Below the pieces are notes generated by a model, which saw only the letters and a list, made by a program, of their open reading frames with translations, was not told the origin of the DNA and made no database searches. A stretch of 64,000 bases of DNA from the NCBI RefSeq assembly GCF_039929605.1, contig NZ_JBDSQX010000101.1, positions 13,879 to 77,878 on the forward strand. The letters are read 5' to 3'. This document shows positions 38,570 to 46,923 of this stretch, piece after piece (the stretch's first letter is position 1; every line of letters begins with the position of its first letter). The translations under genes and the position numbers were made by a program. Source of the DNA: Pelomonas sp039929605 (GTDB taxonomy: Bacteria > Pseudomonadota > Gammaproteobacteria > Burkholderiales > Burkholderiaceae_C).

Positions 38570-39667
38570 ATGGAGGACCTGACCCCGCTGCAAGCCTTTC
38601 GCCGCGTCTGCAATCTGCGCATGCTGGCGGGCGTCTATTACTTCTGCGCGCTGTACGCCATTTCGCGTTCCCTGACCTGGTTCGACAACGAAGGTGCCGC
38701 GAACCTGCTCGATTCGCTGTTCGACCTGGTGCGCTTCAGCCGCCAGTGCCTGCTGACCGGGCTGTCGCTGCTGCTGATGGTGGCCCTGGCCGAGGCGCTG
38801 CTGGCCGGGCGGCGCTGGCCGCTGCCGCCCAAGCTGGCCGTGCAGGCCCTGGCCGTGGGCCTGGGCGCGGCATTGGGCACTGGCTTGCGGTATGCGGTGG
38901 CCACGCTCGACGAAACCACGCCGGCCAATCTCGGCTGGGCCGTCTCGACGATGGCCGTCTGGGCGCTGCTGGGCGGCATGGCCTACGCGCTGCTGCTGGT
39001 CGGCCGCGCGCAGCGCCAGGGGCGCGACCAGCTGGCGCAGCTGTTTCGCGAACGCGAGTCGCTCAAGGCCCAGCAGACCGAGGCCCAGCTGTCGGCGCTG
39101 AACGCGCAGATCGAGCCGCACTTCCTGTTCAACACGCTGGCCAACGTCAAGCGCCTGTACGAGACCCGCCCCGAGCGTGGCCGCGACATGCTGGTGGCCC
39201 TCATCGCCTACCTGCGCGCCGCGCTGCCCGGCATGCGCCGGCATGAGTCCACGCTGGCCGACGAGCTGGAGCTGGTGCGCCACTACCTGGCCATCCTGCA
39301 GATGCGCATGGGCGAGCGGTTGACCTTCCACATCGCCGTGCCGCCCGAGCTGCTGCAGGCCCGGCTGCCCACGCTGGTGCTGCCGACGCTGGTGGAGAAC
39401 GCCATCAAGCATGGCCTGTCGCCGCTGCCCGAAGGCGGGCGCATCGACATTCGTGCCCAGCCCGCAGACGGCGGCGGGCTGACCGTCGAGGTGGCCGACA
39501 ACGGCCAGGGCTTTGGCGCGGCCACCGGCGGCGCCGGCGTGGGCCTGGCCAACACGCGGGCCCGGCTGGCCGCCCGTTTCGGCGACGCGGCCGCGCTGGA
39601 GCTGGAAGCCGTCCAGCCGCGAGGCGTGGTGGCCCGCGTTCGCCTGCCCGCCGAGGCTTTTCAATGA
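38570..39667 (+). CDS. LytS/YpdA-type sensor histidine kinase, 365 aa
   Basis: Four hydrophobic helices (about 15-145) form a membrane sensor without a periplasmic domain. The cytoplasmic part has a His_kinase box LNAQIEPHFLFNTLANVKRL (phosphorylatable His at 184) and a HATPase domain with LVENAIKHGLSPL and VADNGQGFG, GVGLANTRARL. This is an intact kinase of the kind that pairs with LytTR regulators. It overlaps the next gene by four bases (ATGA), and the LytTR regulator follows at 40873, so the three genes form one unit. Confidence 0.9.
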   Translation: MEDLTPLQAFRRVCNLRMLAGVYYFCALYAISRSLTWFDNEGAANLLDSLFDLVRFSRQCLLTGLSLLLMVALAEALLAGRRWPLPPKLAVQALAVGLGAALGTGLRYAVATLDETTPANLGWAVSTMAVWALLGGMAYALLLVGRAQRQGRDQLAQLFRERESLKAQQTEAQLSALNAQIEPHFLFNTLANVKRLYETRPERGRDMLVALIAYLRAALPGMRRHESTLADELELVRHYLAILQMRMGERLTFHIAVPPELLQARLPTLVLPTLVENAIKHGLSPLPEGGRIDIRAQPADGGGLTVEVADNGQGFGAATGGAGVGLANTRARLAARFGDAAALELEAVQPRGVVARVRLPAEAFQ

Positions 39668-40713
39668 TCGGCCATGTGCTGCGCTCCTGGCGCTCGCTGC
39701 GCCTCTACGAGGCCTTGGTCTTCATCGTTGCGGCGCTGCTGTTCGGCGCCATCGACCTGACCTCGCTGGTGGAGCTCGACGTGGGCGACCGTCTGCCCCA
39801 GCTGCTCGGCCGCCACCTGGGCCTGCCGGTGGTGAGCTGCACGGTACTGCTGCTGTGCTGGCTGCCCGCCGCGCGCAGCAGCCCCATTCACCCGGCTCGG
39901 CGCGCGCGCCTCGTCGGTGCCACGCTGCTTGGCTCGGCGCTCACCATGGCCATCATCTACCCGCTGGCCGCCGCCCTGCCCTGGCCGTCCATCTGCGACC
40001 TGTACGCGGCCAAGCACGGCAAGACCAGCTGCAATTTCTTCCGCGTCTCGGCCGTCATCGGCGACACGCTGTGGGTCTTCATGCCGGCGCTGATGCTGGT
40101 GGGCATGCTCGAGTTCCGCACGCTGCGCCGCCGCCAGGACCAGGCCGCGCAGGACCTGCTGCGCGAGCACAGCCAGCTGCGCCGCCACGCATTGGGCGCC
40201 AGGCTGGCGGCCTTGCAGGCGCAGATGGACCCTGCCCTGCTGTTCGACGCCCTCGTCTCCGTCGAGCAGGCCTACGCCCGCCAGGACCCGACCGCCAGCG
40301 CACGGCTGGAGCGCCTCATCCGCCACCTGCGCGTGGCCCTGCCGCGGCTGCGCGAATCGGGGGCGACGCTGGGCGGCGAGGCTGAGCTGATCGCCAGCTA
40401 TCTCGATTTGCTGCGCGACCTGAATGGTCAGCCGCCCGACTTCAACTGCGAACTCGGGCGCCATGGTGCCACGCCGTTGCCGCCCATGCTGCTGCTGCCG
40501 CTGGTGCAGCGCGCGCTGCGCTTGGGCCACCCTGCGCATTGCTGGCTGAAGGTCGAGGCCGGCGATGGCGTCACGCTGGGCTTCAGCCAGGAAGGCCTGT
40601 GCAGCGACGATGCCGACCTCGTCTCGCTGCGCGAGCGCCTGACCGTGCTGGGCGCGAAGCTCGTCTGCACGAGTGGCCAGGGCCGTACCGAATTCACGCT
40701 TCAACTGCCATGA
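39664..40713 (+). CDS. Degenerate LytS-type histidine kinase (pseudokinase), 349 aa
   Basis: The protein has the same layout as its upstream neighbour: four membrane helices (about 15-150), then a His_kinase-like and HATPase-like region. The phospho-acceptor site PHFLFN reads PALLFD here, with Ala at 191 in place of His. The N-box equivalent LVQRALRLGH lacks Asn, and the DxGxG and GxGL motifs are missing. It should therefore neither autophosphorylate nor bind ATP normally. The frame is open and codon use normal, so it is a maintained protein rather than a pseudogene, perhaps a heterodimer partner that modulates the active kinase. Confidence 0.8.
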   Translation: MIGHVLRSWRSLRLYEALVFIVAALLFGAIDLTSLVELDVGDRLPQLLGRHLGLPVVSCTVLLLCWLPAARSSPIHPARRARLVGATLLGSALTMAIIYPLAAALPWPSICDLYAAKHGKTSCNFFRVSAVIGDTLWVFMPALMLVGMLEFRTLRRRQDQAAQDLLREHSQLRRHALGARLAALQAQMDPALLFDALVSVEQAYARQDPTASARLERLIRHLRVALPRLRESGATLGGEAELIASYLDLLRDLNGQPPDFNCELGRHGATPLPPMLLLPLVQRALRLGHPAHCWLKVEAGDGVTLGFSQEGLCSDDADLVSLRERLTVLGAKLVCTSGQGRTEFTLQLP

Positions 40714-40872
40714 CAAAGCCCCCACGTTCACGTTGCTCGCTGCCTTGCAGGCCGCACCGGGTCAGTGACCCGGTTCTTCGCCAGCCACGCAGCGTCCACT
40801 GGACGCTGCTTGCGCAGGCTCAGCCCCCCGAGGGGGTGTGTCAGTGGCTTCGGACGGCCGGGCACCACTGAC
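40714..40872. repeat. Family C palindrome-rich intercistronic repeat
   Basis: The spacer begins immediately after a TGA stop (CAAAGCCCCCACG) and contains four inverted repeats in a row: CCGGGTCA/TGACCCGG, GCAGCGTCC-A-CTGGACGCTGC, CCCCC-CGA-GGGGG and GTCAGTGG near 40843 against CCACTGAC near 40866. It separates the kinase genes from their regulator without other content. Similar GCCCCCACG-to-CCCGAGGGGG spacers are, from memory, common in Burkholderiales. It may partly terminate or process the operon transcript. Confidence 0.65.
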
Positions 40873-41643
40873 ATGAGCCAGTTCTCTCCCACCGCCGTGG
40901 TGGCCGAAGACGAAGCCGCGCTGCGCGGCGAACTCGTCGAGCAGCTCGACCGGCTATGGCCCGAACTCAGCATCGTCGGCGAGGCGGCCGACGGCCTGGA
41001 GGCGCTGCGCCTGCTGGACCAGCACCAGCCCGACATCCTCTTCCTCGACATCGAGATGCCCGGTGCCACCGGCCTGGACGTGGCGCGCCAGGTGGGCAGC
41101 CGCTGCCATGTCGTCTTCGTGACTGCGTATGACCAGTACGCTGTCGCCGCCTTCGATCAAGGTGCAGTGGACTACCTGCTCAAGCCGCTGGCTGGCGCGC
41201 GGCTGTTCACGGCCATCACGCGGCTGAAGGCGCGGCTGGGCCAGGGCCAGCCACCGGCGCCGCTGGGGGGCGTGCTGGAGCAGCTCAGCGCCCGCCCTGT
41301 GCCCTCGGCGGGGCGCGCGCCGCTGCGCTGGATCAACGCATCGGTGGGGCAGACGCTGCGCCTCATCACGGTCGACGAGGTGATGTTCTTCCAGAGCGAC
41401 AACAAGTACACGCGGCTGGCGCTGAAGGACGGCGAGGCTTTGATCCGCAAGCCGCTGAAGGAGCTCATCGACGAGCTGGACCCGCAGCAGTTCTGGCAGA
41501 TCCACCGCTCCACGCTGGTCAATGTGAACGCGGTGGCGAGTGTGAGCCGGGACTTTCGGGGGCGGATGCAGATCAAGCTGAAGCACGGCAGCGAGATGCT
41601 GTTGGTGGCGGAGAGCTGTGCGCATCTGTTTCGGCAGATGTGA
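40873..41643 (+). CDS. LytTR-family response regulator, 256 aa
   Basis: The receiver (1-125) has VVAEDEAALR, the phosphoacceptor Asp in ILFLDIEMPGATG and the Lys in YLLKPLAG. The LytTR DNA-binding domain (about 150-250) has LRLITVDEVMFFQSDNKYTRL, IRKPLKELIDEL and QIHRSTLVNVNAV. ATG 40873 is at the receiver edge. It should be phosphorylated by the LytS-type kinase upstream. The last 27 codons are duplicated, in broken form, at 42275-42358 beyond the family B element. Confidence 0.92.
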   Translation: MSQFSPTAVVAEDEAALRGELVEQLDRLWPELSIVGEAADGLEALRLLDQHQPDILFLDIEMPGATGLDVARQVGSRCHVVFVTAYDQYAVAAFDQGAVDYLLKPLAGARLFTAITRLKARLGQGQPPAPLGGVLEQLSARPVPSAGRAPLRWINASVGQTLRLITVDEVMFFQSDNKYTRLALKDGEALIRKPLKELIDELDPQQFWQIHRSTLVNVNAVASVSRDFRGRMQIKLKHGSEMLLVAESCAHLFRQM

Positions 41644-41696
41644 AGGGGTTGGGGTTGGGGTTGGTTGCTTTTGCGAAGAGGCGTCTGCTCGCTGCA

Positions 41697-42197
41697 TTGC
41701 CGGGAGTCCGCCCCGGCGGGCGGGTAACTTTCTTCTGCGGGGCCAGAAGAAAGTCACCAAAGAAGAGGCCCTGAATCCGCACGCCAACGGCTTGACGGGC
41801 TTGGCACTGGATCGCGCCCACATGCGACCCGCTTCGCGCTCGCTGCTGTCCTTGTCACCAGCACCATTCATCGCGCCGTTAGCCCGCTTAACGCGCGGCT
41901 GCACGCCGTGCTCACCAGAACAGCCGAAGACAGCGGCGCTCGGGCGACGCGGCTTTTACATTCCTGGTGAGCCCGGCGTGCAGCTGGCGTTAAGCGGCGT
42001 GAAGGGGCGAGGTGTGGCGCCCTTCACAAGGACAGCAGCGAGAGCGCAGCGGTTCGCTTCGGGGCGCAACCCGGTTCGAGCTTCGCGAGCGCGTCATGCC
42101 GCTCGAATGCGGATTGCATTGAGCGCCTCTCTTTGGTGACTTTGCTCTGGCGCGACAGAGAAAAGTCACCCGCCCGCCGGGGCGGACTCCCGGCAAC
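41697..42197. repeat. Family B large inverted-repeat element, copy 3
   Basis: The left arm (41697-41782) and right arm (about 42110-42197) are imperfect reverse complements. Nested inside are the modules CTCGCTGCTGTCCTTGT/ACAAGGACAGCAGCGAG and GCTTAACGC/GCGTTAAGC, in the same order as copy 1. The right-arm hairpin reads GACTTTGCTCTG/CAGAGAAAAGTC rather than the canonical sequence, yet still pairs at 11 of 12 positions, suggesting the stem is selected. There is no transposase. It fills most of the gap 41644-42507. Confidence 0.8.
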
Positions 42198-42274
42198 TCG
42201 GCACCGAGTCGAAAGAACAAGCGCAAAGACACCCCAGGCACTCAAACCCTCAAGCCGCATGCTCCACATGCGCA

Positions 42275-42358
42275 TTCGGGGGCGGATGCAGATCAAGCTG
42301 AAGCAGGGCAGCGAGATGCTGATGGCGTAGAGCTGCGCGCACTCGATCCGGCAGATTT
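42275..42358 (+). pseudogene. Duplicated 3' fragment of the LytTR regulator gene
   Basis: The stretch CGGGGGCGGATGCAGATCAA followed by GCTGAAGCAGGGCAGCGAGA repeats 41562-41600 almost exactly. It then diverges (GATGGCGTAG in place of GTTGGTGGCGGAG) and becomes similar again through GAGCTGCGCGCACTCGATCCGGC. Translated, it gives RGRMQIKLKQGSEMLMA, an in-frame stop, then SCAHSIRQI, compared with the genuine C-terminus. It is a non-functional copy on the far side of the repeat element. Confidence 0.75.
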
Positions 42359-42507
42359 TGACGGCAGGCGATGTGGCCCCAGGCATGACTTGGCGCAAGC
42401 CCTGGCCTGAGCCCTGGCCTTAGACTCGATGCGCCATACCGGCAAGGCATGCAGCGGCGCTCGCCGCGAGTGGTCGGCCTGCCCGGATGGGCCCACGATC
42501 CCAACCC

Positions 42508-44616
42508 ATGGACAACAAGCGCAATCCACGTCGACTGGCCCTGCATCGAGCAGCGATGGCCTGGCTGCTGAGCGGCCTGCTGTGCTGCGCGCTCGGCACG
42601 GTGGATGCCCTGGCCCAGCCGGCGTCTGCCGCGTCAGGGGCGGCGCTGCCTGCCCCCTCGGACGTCCGCGCCATCAGGGCCCGCATCGCTACGGACGACC
42701 GCAGGCGGCCCGTCGTTTCGATCGAGCTGGCGCAGGAGGCGCTCGCCGATGTTTCGCTGTCCAGCGAGGATCAGCGCTGGCTTCGCTCACGGCTGATCAG
42801 GGACCTGGTGCGGATGCACCGCAACGACGGGGCCCTCGCGCAGGCACAGCTGGGCCACAAGCAGGCCCGCACCCTGAAGGATCAAGTCCACTTCGGCACG
42901 CTCGAGTTGCTGGCGCTCAACGAAGCGCGGCGCTATGACGACTTGCTCAAGCGCTACCAAGGTTTCGCGGCGTCCCTGCCCGCGCTCGCCAACGACACCC
43001 AGGACGCAGCCGCCAGCATGGACGCCGCCAACGCGTGGCGGCTGGCGGGCTCCGCGCTGCTCGGCACGGGCCGGCTTCCCGACAGCATGAACCTGCTCAC
43101 CAGCGCCCTGCGCGTCTTCGACGCGCGCACCGACGCGGCGTACGAGGTCTCCGAAACGCTGACCACCATGGCCCTCCTGCACTCCCGCTCGGGCCACGTC
43201 GATGAAGCGCTGCGCACCGTGCAGCGAGCCATCGACGGATCGGAGGCGGCCGGTGATCGTTCGAACCTGTCCTCCTACTACCTGCGCAAGGCCTATTTCC
43301 TGGGCCTCCTCGACCGCGATAACGAACAGCAGGCGACGCTGCTGACGGCCAGGACGCTGGCCCAGGAAGAACTGAGCGACTACAACCTCGCCGTCGCTGC
43401 GACCAACCTGGCCGACGTCGCCTTGAAGAGGCAGGACTACCACGGCACGTTGAAGTATGCGCAGGAGGCCATCCCGCTGGTGGAGCGCTCGGGCGACAAG
43501 GAGTCGCTGTGGGTCTGCTGGGTCAACAAGGGTACCGCGCTAAACCGGTTGGGCCGGCCTGGCGGCATCGAGTGGATCCGCAAGGCGATCGCCGCCTTCG
43601 CAACGGCCCCGGGCATGGCGGGCAACGTTGCGGAAGTGCACGGCCTGCTCGCCGAAGAACTGGCCTTCAACCACGACTTCGAGCCCGCCTACCAGGCCGC
43701 GATGCAGTTCCAGCGCCTCACCGATCAGGTACGCAAGGCGGCGGACCAGAAGCGCATCGCGCAGGCCAACGCTGCCTACGAGAGCGACAAGCGGCAGCGC
43801 CAGATCGACACGCTGGAGCAGGAGCAGCACCACCAGCAAAGCTTTCGCTGGGTGCTGGCGCTGGCGGCGGCGGCGGGGCTGGCGGCGGCCGTGGTTGCGG
43901 TCGTCAGCCGCCATCATGTCAAGCGCGCCTATCGCGCCATGCGCGACATGGCGTTCTCCGACCCGCTGACCGGCCTGCGCAACCGCCGCCACCTCGAGAG
44001 CACCGTGGACGAAGACGTTGCGCAGGCGCTGCGGCTTCGAGCCAGCGCGCAGGGCGACGGCGCGGCGGGCAACACCGATCTCGCATTCATGATGATCGAC
44101 ATCGATCATTTCAAGGCGGTCAACGACGTCCACGGTCATGCCGCAGGCGATGCGGTGCTGAAGCAGTGCGCCGCACTGCTGCAACAGCAGTTGCGGGGGT
44201 CGGACACCCTGGTGCGCTGGGGCGGCGAAGAGTTCCTGGTGCTGGCCCGCCTGGCGAATCCGCAGGAAATCCATGCTCTGGCCGAGCGGCTGCGCGTCGG
44301 CCTCGCGGCGCACCCCTTCGTGCTCGGTGACGGGCAGGTCCTGCACAAGACCTGCTCAATCGGCTTTGCCTGCCATCCGTTGGGGGGCGGCAGCCCCGAG
44401 CAGCAGGACTGGCATGACACCGTGTCGCTGGCGGACCAATGCCTCTACGTGGCCAAGGCGAGCGGGCGGGACCTGTGGGTCGGCATCGACCCGCACGGCG
44501 CCCGGCAGGTCGAGGATGGCCTCGACGTGCGGGATCTGCGTGCCGGTGTGGACGCTGGCGTCTGGGCCCTGCGCTGGACCCCGGGCCGGTCGCTGGCCTG
44601 GCCATCGGCGGCATGA
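42508..44616 (+). CDS. TPR-containing membrane diguanylate cyclase (GGEEF), 702 aa
   Basis: A signal segment (MAWLLSGLLCCALGTVDALA, about 17-36) leads to a periplasmic helical region with TPR-like repeats (for example EVSETLTTMALLHSRSGHVDEAL and NLAVAATNLADVALKRQDYHGTL). One transmembrane helix follows (VLALAAAAGLAAAVVAVVS near 455), then a GGDEF domain: MAFSDPLTGLRNRRHLE, IDIDHFKAVND and RWGGEEF with inhibitory-site RGSD five residues upstream. It should produce c-di-GMP in response to a periplasmic signal. ATG 42508 gives the best signal peptide; an in-frame ATG lies at 42487. Confidence 0.88.
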   Translation: MDNKRNPRRLALHRAAMAWLLSGLLCCALGTVDALAQPASAASGAALPAPSDVRAIRARIATDDRRRPVVSIELAQEALADVSLSSEDQRWLRSRLIRDLVRMHRNDGALAQAQLGHKQARTLKDQVHFGTLELLALNEARRYDDLLKRYQGFAASLPALANDTQDAAASMDAANAWRLAGSALLGTGRLPDSMNLLTSALRVFDARTDAAYEVSETLTTMALLHSRSGHVDEALRTVQRAIDGSEAAGDRSNLSSYYLRKAYFLGLLDRDNEQQATLLTARTLAQEELSDYNLAVAATNLADVALKRQDYHGTLKYAQEAIPLVERSGDKESLWVCWVNKGTALNRLGRPGGIEWIRKAIAAFATAPGMAGNVAEVHGLLAEELAFNHDFEPAYQAAMQFQRLTDQVRKAADQKRIAQANAAYESDKRQRQIDTLEQEQHHQQSFRWVLALAAAAGLAAAVVAVVSRHHVKRAYRAMRDMAFSDPLTGLRNRRHLESTVDEDVAQALRLRASAQGDGAAGNTDLAFMMIDIDHFKAVNDVHGHAAGDAVLKQCAALLQQQLRGSDTLVRWGGEEFLVLARLANPQEIHALAERLRVGLAAHPFVLGDGQVLHKTCSIGFACHPLGGGSPEQQDWHDTVSLADQCLYVAKASGRDLWVGIDPHGARQVEDGLDVRDLRAGVDAGVWALRWTPGRSLAWPSAA

Positions 44617-44623
44617 TCGGGCG

Positions 44624-45691
44624 ATGCCCAACCCCCACCTCCTGCGCGGCGCCAGCCGCCTCGCCATCGACGCCACCACCGGCGTCGCCGACCTCGTCGA
44701 GGCCATGCATGCCGAGATCACGCGGCTGCCGCTGACGGCCAAGCGCGAGCGCACCAGCGGTATCACCGGCCTCGTCTACCGCAGCGTGCGCGGCGTGACA
44801 CGCCTGGTGGGCGGCGGGCTGGACCTGGCCCTCGGCGCACTGACACCACTGCTCGGCCAAGCCGACCCCGACCGCGCCAACGCCACGCTGGCCGCCTTGA
44901 ACGGCGTGCTCGGCGACTACCTCGAAGCCACCGCCAACCCGCTCGCCACGCCGATGAGCCTGCACCCGCTGATGGGCGGCGCGACGGGAACACCGCTCGT
45001 CATGCTGCACGGCCTGTGCATGAACGAAGCCCAGTGGCGCCGCCCATCGGACGAGAACAGTGCGGACTTCCCCGCCACGCTGGCCGCCCTCGGCTACCAA
45101 CCACTGGGCCTGCGCTACAACAGCGGCCGCTCCATCTGGCGCAACGGCGCCGAGCTGGCCAAGCTGCTCGAAAGCATCCCCGGTCCCATCACGCTGCTCG
45201 GCCACAGCATGGGCGGCCTGGTCGCGCGCAGCGCCATAGCACAGGCCGGGCGAAGCCGCTGGCGCAAGCAGTTGCAAGGCCTCGTCACCCTGGGCACGCC
45301 GCACCAGGGCGCGCCGCTGGAGCGCGGCGGCCAGCAGTTGCAGCAGTTGCTGGCCGTGAGCGCCTATTCGCGGCCGCTGGCCGCGCTGGCTGCCAGGCGC
45401 AGCGCCGGCATCCGCGATCTGCGCTTCGGCAGCCTGCTCGAAGCCGATGACGGCAAGACCAGCCGCATCGCCCTGCCGCGCGGCGTGGCTTGCTACGCCG
45501 TGGCCGGCAGCCTGCCCAAGGCGAGCCTGCTGGGCGATGGCCTGGTGACCGTGGCCAGCGCGCTCGGCCAGCACCGCGAGACCGTGCGGCGCCTGGCCTT
45601 CACCGACACGGCCAGCTTCCCAGGCCTCGGCCACCTCGCGCTGCAGACCGATGCCGCCGTGCTGCGGCAACTGCAGGACTGGCTGCGTTGA
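44624..45691 (+). CDS. Alpha/beta-hydrolase lipase-like protein, 355 aa
   Basis: The nucleophile elbow GHSMGGLVARSA is near residue 193, the oxyanion strand TPLVMLHGLCMNEAQW near 125, a likely acid in LGDGLVTVASAL near 305 and the catalytic His in GLGHLALQTD near 337. The N-terminal 110 residues are helical and unlike secreted lipases, and there is no signal peptide, so it acts inside the cell. PGAB-like triacylglycerol lipase or polyester depolymerase-like roles are both possible; the substrate is unknown. It starts seven bases after the GGDEF gene and probably shares its transcript. Confidence 0.82.
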   Translation: MPNPHLLRGASRLAIDATTGVADLVEAMHAEITRLPLTAKRERTSGITGLVYRSVRGVTRLVGGGLDLALGALTPLLGQADPDRANATLAALNGVLGDYLEATANPLATPMSLHPLMGGATGTPLVMLHGLCMNEAQWRRPSDENSADFPATLAALGYQPLGLRYNSGRSIWRNGAELAKLLESIPGPITLLGHSMGGLVARSAIAQAGRSRWRKQLQGLVTLGTPHQGAPLERGGQQLQQLLAVSAYSRPLAALAARRSAGIRDLRFGSLLEADDGKTSRIALPRGVACYAVAGSLPKASLLGDGLVTVASALGQHRETVRRLAFTDTASFPGLGHLALQTDAAVLRQLQDWLR

Positions 45692-45835
45692 TCAGGGCAG
45701 CGGCGCCGGCTTGATCTCTGGCTTCACTTCCGGCTTCACTTCCGCCTTGGGCCGCGGCAGAAAGAGCTGCAGCGTCAGCCGGGCCGGTGCGTTGGGCGTC
45801 GTCATCGTCACGCTGTGCCACTCGGTGTCGCTCAT
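45692..45835 (-). CDS. Possible small Lys-Pro-rich protein, 47 aa
   Basis: The frame ends directly against the lipase stop on the opposite strand. Its C-terminus is a short tandem repeat, AEVKPEVKPEIKPAP, encoded by the direct repeat GGCTTCACTTCC at 45721-45742. ATG 45835 (MSDTEWHSV) lacks a ribosome site. It could be a real small protein or the tail of a lost gene; 45836-46021 otherwise holds nothing I recognise. Confidence 0.3.
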   Translation of the reverse strand: MSDTEWHSVTMTTPNAPARLTLQLFLPRPKAEVKPEVKPEIKPAPLP

Positions 45836-46021
45836 CAGCGCATATGGCAACTCACTCCTGCAAGGGCAAATGGGCGCCGAGTATGCCGCCCGGTTGTGAG
45901 CGAAACGTTGGGCCAATGCCTGGAAAAGGCCGGTCGCCATCCCCAATGCGAGGTGCGCCGACGCTGGCGATCAGCCCACGCTGCTGTCAACATCGCGCAC
46001 CATCCCTGCAAGGAACCCACC

Positions 46022-46909
46022 ATGCACTGTGTTCCACGAGCCGCTCCCTTCCTTGCGCTCCTCGTTGCCGCGTCATTCGCGCAGGCACAGGCGCCGAGTT
46101 CGGTCACAGCCGACCTGACGTCGATCAAGGTCCAGTTGGTGGACCTGACACCCGACGACGGCATCGCCCCCTCGCTGACCATCTCGCAAGGCGGCCACGT
46201 GCTGGCGGGCTTGCAGACCGATGCGCGGTGGCTGATCGATCCGTCGCCGCTGTACATCGACCAGCGCCTCGCACTGGATTCCTTTGCCTCGGCGCCGCCC
46301 GTGGGCGACGGCGCGGTGACGCTCAGCGTGGCCGGCATCGAGGGCAGCGCCCAACGCGTCGGCAGCGGCTTGTTTGCAGCCGTCACCGGCGGCGAGGCCT
46401 TGGCGACCCAGAGCTACGCCTGGTGGGAGACTTTCAAGACGATCACGCAGGCGCCCGACGGCAGCCCGCAGTGGGCCGGCAGTTTTGAGCTGGGCGCTGG
46501 AAGCGCGGTGACGCTGACGGCCGACTACCGCATGTTCGCCAGCATCGCGGCTGGCCATGGCGGCGCGGCCAGCGCCACCTCCGCGCTGTACGGCTTCGTC
46601 GGCACCGCCGGCCTGGATCAGCTGCAGCGCGACCAAGGCAGTGCCTCCATCGCGGCGCCGGGCGAACAGACGTTTTCGGGCACGCTGACGCTCACGTTGG
46701 CCAACTCGTCGGCCACGGCAGTGCCGGTCTATTTCGGCGCGCAGGCGTCGGTCTACACCGAGGCGACCTCGCCCGTCCCCGAGCCCGGCACGGTGCTGAT
46801 GCTGCTGGCCGGCGGCTTGTTGATCGGCTGGCGCGCGCGGCCAAACCCGCTGACGTGTCGCCGGCTTGACGCCGGCTCGGGGTGCTGCGGCCACAGAATC
46901 GCCGTCTAA
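46022..46909 (+). CDS. PEP-CTERM sorted exported protein, 295 aa
   Basis: The start has AAGGA seven bases upstream and a signal peptide (LALLVAASFAQAQA). The mature part is Ser/Thr/Ala-rich with beta-strand character. Near the C-terminus is VPEPGTVLMLLAGGLLIGWRAR: the PEP motif, hydrophobic helix and arginines of a PEP-CTERM signal, recognised by exosortase EpsH/XrtA in exopolysaccharide-producing Gram-negatives. Unusually, 22 further residues (starting PNPLTCRRLD) follow the arginines. Its TAA overlaps the region just before the oxidoreductase start. No exosortase gene is in the window. Confidence 0.82.
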   Translation: MHCVPRAAPFLALLVAASFAQAQAPSSVTADLTSIKVQLVDLTPDDGIAPSLTISQGGHVLAGLQTDARWLIDPSPLYIDQRLALDSFASAPPVGDGAVTLSVAGIEGSAQRVGSGLFAAVTGGEALATQSYAWWETFKTITQAPDGSPQWAGSFELGAGSAVTLTADYRMFASIAAGHGGAASATSALYGFVGTAGLDQLQRDQGSASIAAPGEQTFSGTLTLTLANSSATAVPVYFGAQASVYTEATSPVPEPGTVLMLLAGGLLIGWRARPNPLTCRRLDAGSGCCGHRIAV

Positions 46910-46923
46910 TGATGGAGACGACG

